Assembly (NCBI RefSeq): GCF_964204645.1
Contig: NC_134027.1
Span: 25,532,485-25,596,484, forward strand
DNA from: Tubulanus polymorphus
Taxonomy: Eukaryota; Nemertea; Palaeonemertea; Tubulaniformes; Tubulanidae
Length of the DNA: 64,000 nt
Reading direction: 5' to 3'
The notes under the pieces were generated by a model that saw only the letters and a list, made by a program, of their open reading frames with translations, did not search any database and was not told the DNA's origin. Of this stretch, positions 62,111-64,000 are shown piece by piece. A program made the translations under genes and the position numbers. The first letter of the stretch is position 1. Every line of letters starts with the position of its first letter.

Positions 62111-62321
62111 GTTATCATCATACGCGAATATCGTGTATCTTCTCGTCTTTTCACCGCACATGTACTACGGAATATGAGATATCGAAAATAGACTTTGAAC
62201 CAAAATGAACCGGTTTAACCGAAGTGATAATTTGTGAGTCTAAATCTCTCGCGATGGTTCAAATTAAGCGATAATTGTTAGACTTGACAGGATTCGAGTT
62301 AAAGAGTATTTTTGTTCTTAC

Positions 62322-63943
62322 ATGACGATTTCTACTCGATCTAAAGCCCACTGGTCATAGCCTCGTCCATCGTGATGCGGTTGCCACCAACGGAACTGCG
62401 TACCGGCCGCTCGAGCATCCGGGGGCAGCGAATAAGACACTCGTCTTGGACGGATGAAATCTAGTGGATTGTGCGAAGCCAGTAGATGCCAAATGTTTTC
62501 CTTCGATTATAGATACAATTTCGTTAGCTCATAAAAAAACTCGAAATCCCTAGACGTATCGGCCCCACTCCGCTCGGTGGCGCCACCTGGATCAAACCCC
62601 ATTGAACAATGTGATCTGTGTGCTGGCCACAAATGCACACAGATCACACTACAATACCCATTACACACTCCAGTACCCACAGCTTTCATATATCCATCCA
62701 AATATTTAGTGGCTTTCTTCCTGGATCCAGTTCTCAGGTTTAGGTTAAGTTAGACACTTCAGAGTTTAGATTATAATATAATCTAAACTCTGAAAATGTT
62801 GTTAGATGCTGAAATGGGAAGTTGTCCCTCTTATTTATTTGATTTATTTTGATTCGGTGTCCCTTATAAACCCACCACACCTGCCAGAAACGAAACAGGG
62901 AGAAATACCAAAACAGGGGGTTGCTTTGATGATGCGGATCTGGTGACCACTCTCAAATACTTTAGAAATGATGCTAAACAGGGTGGTTGATTTTGAAATC
63001 GGAAATTGAAGTACAGATATACATGTAGTTGGATGGTTGTTTGAATCTGAGAGTAAAATTCTACCCAAGGAATGTAGAACTGGCTCAGCATGATATTGTA
63101 ACAAGCTTTTCCGTTTTCGTAGAAAATTAATAATTTCTACTACCTGTATCTTCGAATATTGTAGAAGGACTAATTTCGACGAGACGTTTCGCGCGAAATC
63201 CAAGTTACACATCGATGTTTGTTGAATGCTTCCTATTTGTAGAACGAACATCAACTTTCTGAAAAAGAAACTGAATAGTTTTAGTTCGAACTAGTGAAAA
63301 CTGGGCAGATTTTGATTGGTGTCTGTTCTCTTGCATTCTCTTCTGGTGCAGTCATTTTGACCGGAATACACTCTACCTATTCTGAAATAGCATAATCTAC
63401 TAAAACGCGATAGAAATTGCTGATAAAAAGTTTGTAATCTGGGATTTCTATTTCAAAATCGAAATACGTTCAATCAAATCTTGCCTTAAACTTAGTAACT
63501 TACAGCGCGTTTGTAGTGTCTATTTCTTGAGTGACGGCCAGACGGTCGGCGCAACCGTTGAAATACAACGTTTTACCGTGAGCGTGAGGTAACAATGTGC
63601 CGCAACCTTGACCTATGTTACCACCGGTAACCGTCTGCCAATAGGACGGGGATATTCCGGCCTCGAATTTATCTTTCATACGCGATAATAAATGAGGTCT
63701 CTGAGGTTTACAAGTTCTACCTGTAACAATTCGATGAAATAGATGATTTAGAGACTGGATGCGGCTTGGGAATCAGCTGCTAGATAATTATTCACTTGTA
63801 TACCTGAATATCCTTCATCACAGATACATTTCTCATTGACACAAACTCCGTGACTGTTACACAGTTCTGGACACTGTTCACCTACATAGATATCGGTTAT
63901 CGCCCAACTAGGAGACATTTCTAATCCTCTCTTCATTGTCCAT
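62322..63943 (-). CDS. RELN: Reelin, eighth (last) repeat; 5' part outside window
   Basis: Large secreted matrix protein that guides neuron positioning. Four exons in transcription order: 63804-63943, 63504-63720, 63144-63258, 62322-62500, joined in one frame. They encode the end of sub-repeat 8A (SPSWAITDIYVGEQ), the EGF module (CPELCNSHGVC, KCICDEGYSG), then sub-repeat 8B (VTGGNIGQGCG, LYFNGC, LMFVLQIGS, LVLLQYS, FRWWQPHHDGRGYDQWALD, VEIVM). The match to the last human repeat is close, including the PHAHGKTLYFNGC-like stretch, so this is the 3' end of the gene. The short basic C-terminal region should follow in one more exon to the left and was not located. The acceptor at 62501-62502 has a weak pyrimidine tract. 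Confidence 0.9.
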
Positions 63944-64000
63944 CTGAAACGTGTGTGCCTACAAACAATATGAAAATTGTCAGAACTTCAAACTCAATGC

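Larger units (their letters stand above)
57631..62321. other. Stretch between PPP4R2 and the reelin exons
   Basis: The two genes converge. It contains a shrunken piggyBac-like MITE remnant at about 58440-58552, a 39-bp minisatellite at 58860-59155, and a CCAAT-containing segment at about 59990-60045 resembling the one upstream of the cytochrome b5 gene. The short last exon of RELN should lie here on the minus strand, but no convincing candidate was found. No other gene seen. Confidence 0.5.

Overview
This window is nuclear DNA from an intron-rich animal. The introns are AT-rich and crowded with short mobile repeats. Six conserved protein-coding genes can be read exon by exon, plus one small secreted-peptide gene. 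The gene set and the close match of the reelin end to vertebrate reelin point to a bilaterian invertebrate, perhaps a marine spiralian such as a mollusc or annelid. That placement is inference; no species marker was recognised.

Layout. (1) About 1-9.2 kb, + strand: the polymerase half of POLG, the mitochondrial DNA polymerase gamma catalytic subunit, in 18 exons; its 5' part lies outside the window. (2) About 10.5-15.5 kb, +: a small soluble cytochrome b5 (108 residues). (3) 19.7-23.1 kb, -: a complete MPPE1/PGAP5-type metallophosphoesterase (392 residues, 8 coding exons). (4) About 24.1-42.4 kb, +: GRAMD4, head to head with MPPE1. It has 18 coding exons (699 residues), two microexons and a second, paralogous last exon that would make a shorter protein. 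(5) 44-49.5 kb: no host gene; an (AT)n tract, MITEs and decayed LINE 3' ends. (6) About 49.85-51.1 kb, +: a TATA-containing gene for a 64-residue secreted cysteine-rich precursor that resembles sea-anemone BDS/APETx-type (defensin-like) peptides. (7) 52.2-57.6 kb, +: PPP4R2 (645 residues) with an enlarged acidic tail. (8) 62.3-64 kb, -: four exons encoding the eighth (last) repeat of reelin (RELN); the gene's 5' end is beyond the right edge and its short last exon was not found.

The genes serve unrelated housekeeping or developmental roles and do not form a functional cluster. Most of the unusual content is mobile and repetitive DNA. The main signal is a set of at least seven palindromic or half-palindromic elements carrying small hammerhead-ribozyme cores: CUGANGA, a stem II hairpin, then CGAAACGUC or CGAAACGUU with no room for helix III. 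Two of these elements have clear 12-13 bp target-site duplications. The form matches the small hammerhead variants known from Penelope-like retroelements, which are thought to cleave as dimers. Other families present are 282-bp piggyBac-like MITEs at TTAA sites, several palindromic MITE families, a 39-bp minisatellite at three loci, a minisatellite shared by POLG and GRAMD4 introns, and a 78-bp tandem array with a tRNA-like B box. All exon borders were set by reading GT/AG sites against reading frame and family similarity by eye; no alignment or RNA evidence was available.
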